Below the pieces are notes generated by a model. It searched no databases, was not told where the DNA came from, and saw only the letters and a list, made by a program, of their open reading frames with translations. A program made the position numbers and the translations under genes. A stretch of 6,846 bases of DNA from Ignatzschineria sp. (GTDB taxonomy: Bacteria > Pseudomonadota > Gammaproteobacteria > Cardiobacteriales > Wohlfahrtiimonadaceae), in assembly GCA_030151245.1 (NCBI GenBank), contig JASLEF010000199.1:1-6846 (forward strand), read 5' to 3'. Each line of letters starts with the position of its first letter. The first letter of the stretch is position 1. This document shows, piece by piece, positions 5,575 to 6,846 of the stretch.

Positions 5575-6795
5575 CTATAGATCCGCTTTTCCTTGCATCA
5601 CTTCTCGTACAATATATTCTGCAATAGCTAATGATGAGGTTGCCCCTGGTGATGGCGCATTACGAATATGTGTAATATTACCTTCTCGGCGGATTACAAA
5701 GTCATCCACTAAGGTACCATCTGGATTCATTGCTTGCGCACGAATTCCTCTCGTTGCCGGTTTTACTGTCATATTGGAGAGTGAAGGCACATATTTTGTC
5801 GCTTCATTAATGAAATTCTTTTGACTAAATACAGTCTTAGATTCACGCATTGCTGCGGGAATATTACGCAAAGCAAAGCGCCAGAAGCCAGGATAGAAGA
5901 TAAACTCTTTAATATCTTTTAAATTAAAGCCTTTTCCATCATAATTTTCACGAGCTTTAGAGAGAAATGCATTGGGTCCAATCGTCATTTTTCCATCGAT
6001 ACGCTTCGTAAAATGCACGCCTAAGAAGGGGTATTTAGGGTCAGGAACAGGGTAGATCAATCCTTTTACATCATGTGTAAATTGATCATCTAACACGAAG
6101 TATTGACCAAAGAAGGGGACAATTTTTGGCGTGGCAACATCCCCAGAATTACGTGCTAAACGATCTGATTGGAGACCTGCACAACTCACCGCATAATCAA
6201 ATTTTGTCGCATAAGTACGATTGCCTTCAAGCGTAATAGAGATCTTGCCATCTGCATTATTCTTAATCGATTGAACAGGACTATTAAGCTCAATTTTACC
6301 ACCGCGCTCTTTTATCTCTTCTGCAATACGTTTTGCGATTTTTTCATAACTCACAATGGCTGTTTCAGGAGAATGAAGGGCAGCGACACCAATACAGTTA
6401 GGTTCTACGGTCTTAATCTCTTCACCATAGAGCATCTTAACGTTAGGAACTTCGTTGTCTAGCGCAATTTGATAAAGTTTCTTCAAACGCTCTTCTTCAA
6501 TTTCGTTCAGTGCAACGACGACCTTTCCACACTGATCATAAGGAAGATTATTGTCTGCACAATAATTACGTACAAGCTCAACTCCGCGTCGACATAATCT
6601 TGCTTTTAGGCTACCCTTTGCATAATATAATCCTGCATGGACAACCCCAGAGTTGTGACTTGTTTGATGTTGTGCGACTTCTGACTCTTTCTCGAAGAGT
6701 GTTACGTTTGCATCTGGATAATCAATGAGAAGTTGTCTTGCAACGGATAATCCGTTAATACCTCCCCCGATCACTGCATAGTTGACGGTTGACAC
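5575..6795 (-). CDS. lhgO: L-2-hydroxyglutarate oxidase, FAD-dependent (LhgO/YgaF type)
   Basis: A 406-residue FAD-dependent oxidoreductase of the DAO fold, close to the about 420 residues of E. coli LhgO (YgaF). It oxidises L-2-hydroxyglutarate to 2-oxoglutarate and, in E. coli, passes electrons to the membrane quinone pool. It recovers a by-product of central metabolism and takes part in glutarate/lysine breakdown. Visible motifs: N-terminal dinucleotide fold with G-G-G-I-N-G (residues 10-15; GxGxxG at 10, 12, 15) and the ribose-binding acidic residue Glu35; the family block HNSGVVHAGLYY (47-58); Y-P-V-P-D-P and PFLGVH (248-261); IGPNA (272-276); and the C-terminal FAD block GIRAQAMNPDG then NAPSPGATSS (350-388). 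No signal peptide or membrane helix is seen. The start is supported by AAGGAG (complement of 6802-6807), 6 bases before ATG. It is convergent with the corA operon and has no csiD or gab genes beside it in the window. The 51 bases upstream are A/T-rich and too short to call a promoter. Confidence 0.93.
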   Translation of the reverse strand: MSTVNYAVIGGGINGLSVARQLLIDYPDANVTLFEKESEVAQHQTSHNSGVVHAGLYYAKGSLKARLCRRGVELVRNYCADNNLPYDQCGKVVVALNEIEEERLKKLYQIALDNEVPNVKMLYGEEIKTVEPNCIGVAALHSPETAIVSYEKIAKRIAEEIKERGGKIELNSPVQSIKNNADGKISITLEGNRTYATKFDYAVSCAGLQSDRLARNSGDVATPKIVPFFGQYFVLDDQFTHDVKGLIYPVPDPKYPFLGVHFTKRIDGKMTIGPNAFLSKARENYDGKGFNLKDIKEFIFYPGFWRFALRNIPAAMRESKTVFSQKNFINEATKYVPSLSNMTVKPATRGIRAQAMNPDGTLVDDFVIRREGNITHIRNAPSPGATSSLAIAEYIVREVMQGKADL

Positions 6796-6846
6796 ATTTA
6801 TCTCCTTATAAAGATACTTGAATATGAAAAAACTAAAAAAAATCGA

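Noticed and set aside
6169..6728. Two rightward open frames (6169-6462 and 6510-6728) opposite lhgO
   Set aside because: They are antisense shadows of a well-conserved gene, with no ribosome binding sites and no recognisable protein features.

Overview
The window reads as bacterial chromosome from an AT-rich organism, most likely a gammaproteobacterium. The evidence for that lineage is indirect. The ABC exporter has the proteobacterial form of its membrane domain, and the leftward gene is a clear LhgO/YgaF-type L-2-hydroxyglutarate oxidase. The genus cannot be fixed from sequence alone. All genes look intact except the first, which is cut by the window edge. No IS, CRISPR, tRNA or rRNA is visible.

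Layout: (1) 1-1668 (+), the 3' part of an ABC exporter half-transporter with membrane domain fused to ATPase. (2) 1669-2018, an AT-rich stretch with no gene and one weak terminator-like hairpin. (3) 2019-2349, a regulatory leader: a sigma70-type promoter, an M-box (ykoK) Mg2+ riboswitch aptamer, a switching hairpin and a strong intrinsic terminator. (4) 2405-5338 (+), three tandem, diverged CorA-family divalent-cation channel genes, with gaps of 27 and 75 bp. (5) 5339-5574, the convergent intergenic region, with a perfect TetR-type palindrome, a strong rightward terminator for the corA operon and a probable leftward terminator. (6) 5575-6795 (-), lhgO with a good ribosome binding site.

How it works together: the M-box should fold when Mg2+ is plentiful and let the terminator at 2314-2349 stop transcription. 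When Mg2+ is scarce, transcription should read through into all three corA genes. The three proteins are not equivalent. The first and third keep the YGMN signature of the CorA pore mouth, while the second reads FSMN. The second and third keep an acidic residue at the position aligned by eye with the cytoplasmic Mg2+-sensor residue D89 of Thermotoga maritima CorA, while the first has Asn there. This suggests a riboswitch-controlled set of specialised paralogues that may assemble together or divide the work, which is the most interesting feature of the window. The ABC exporter and lhgO appear to be unrelated neighbours.
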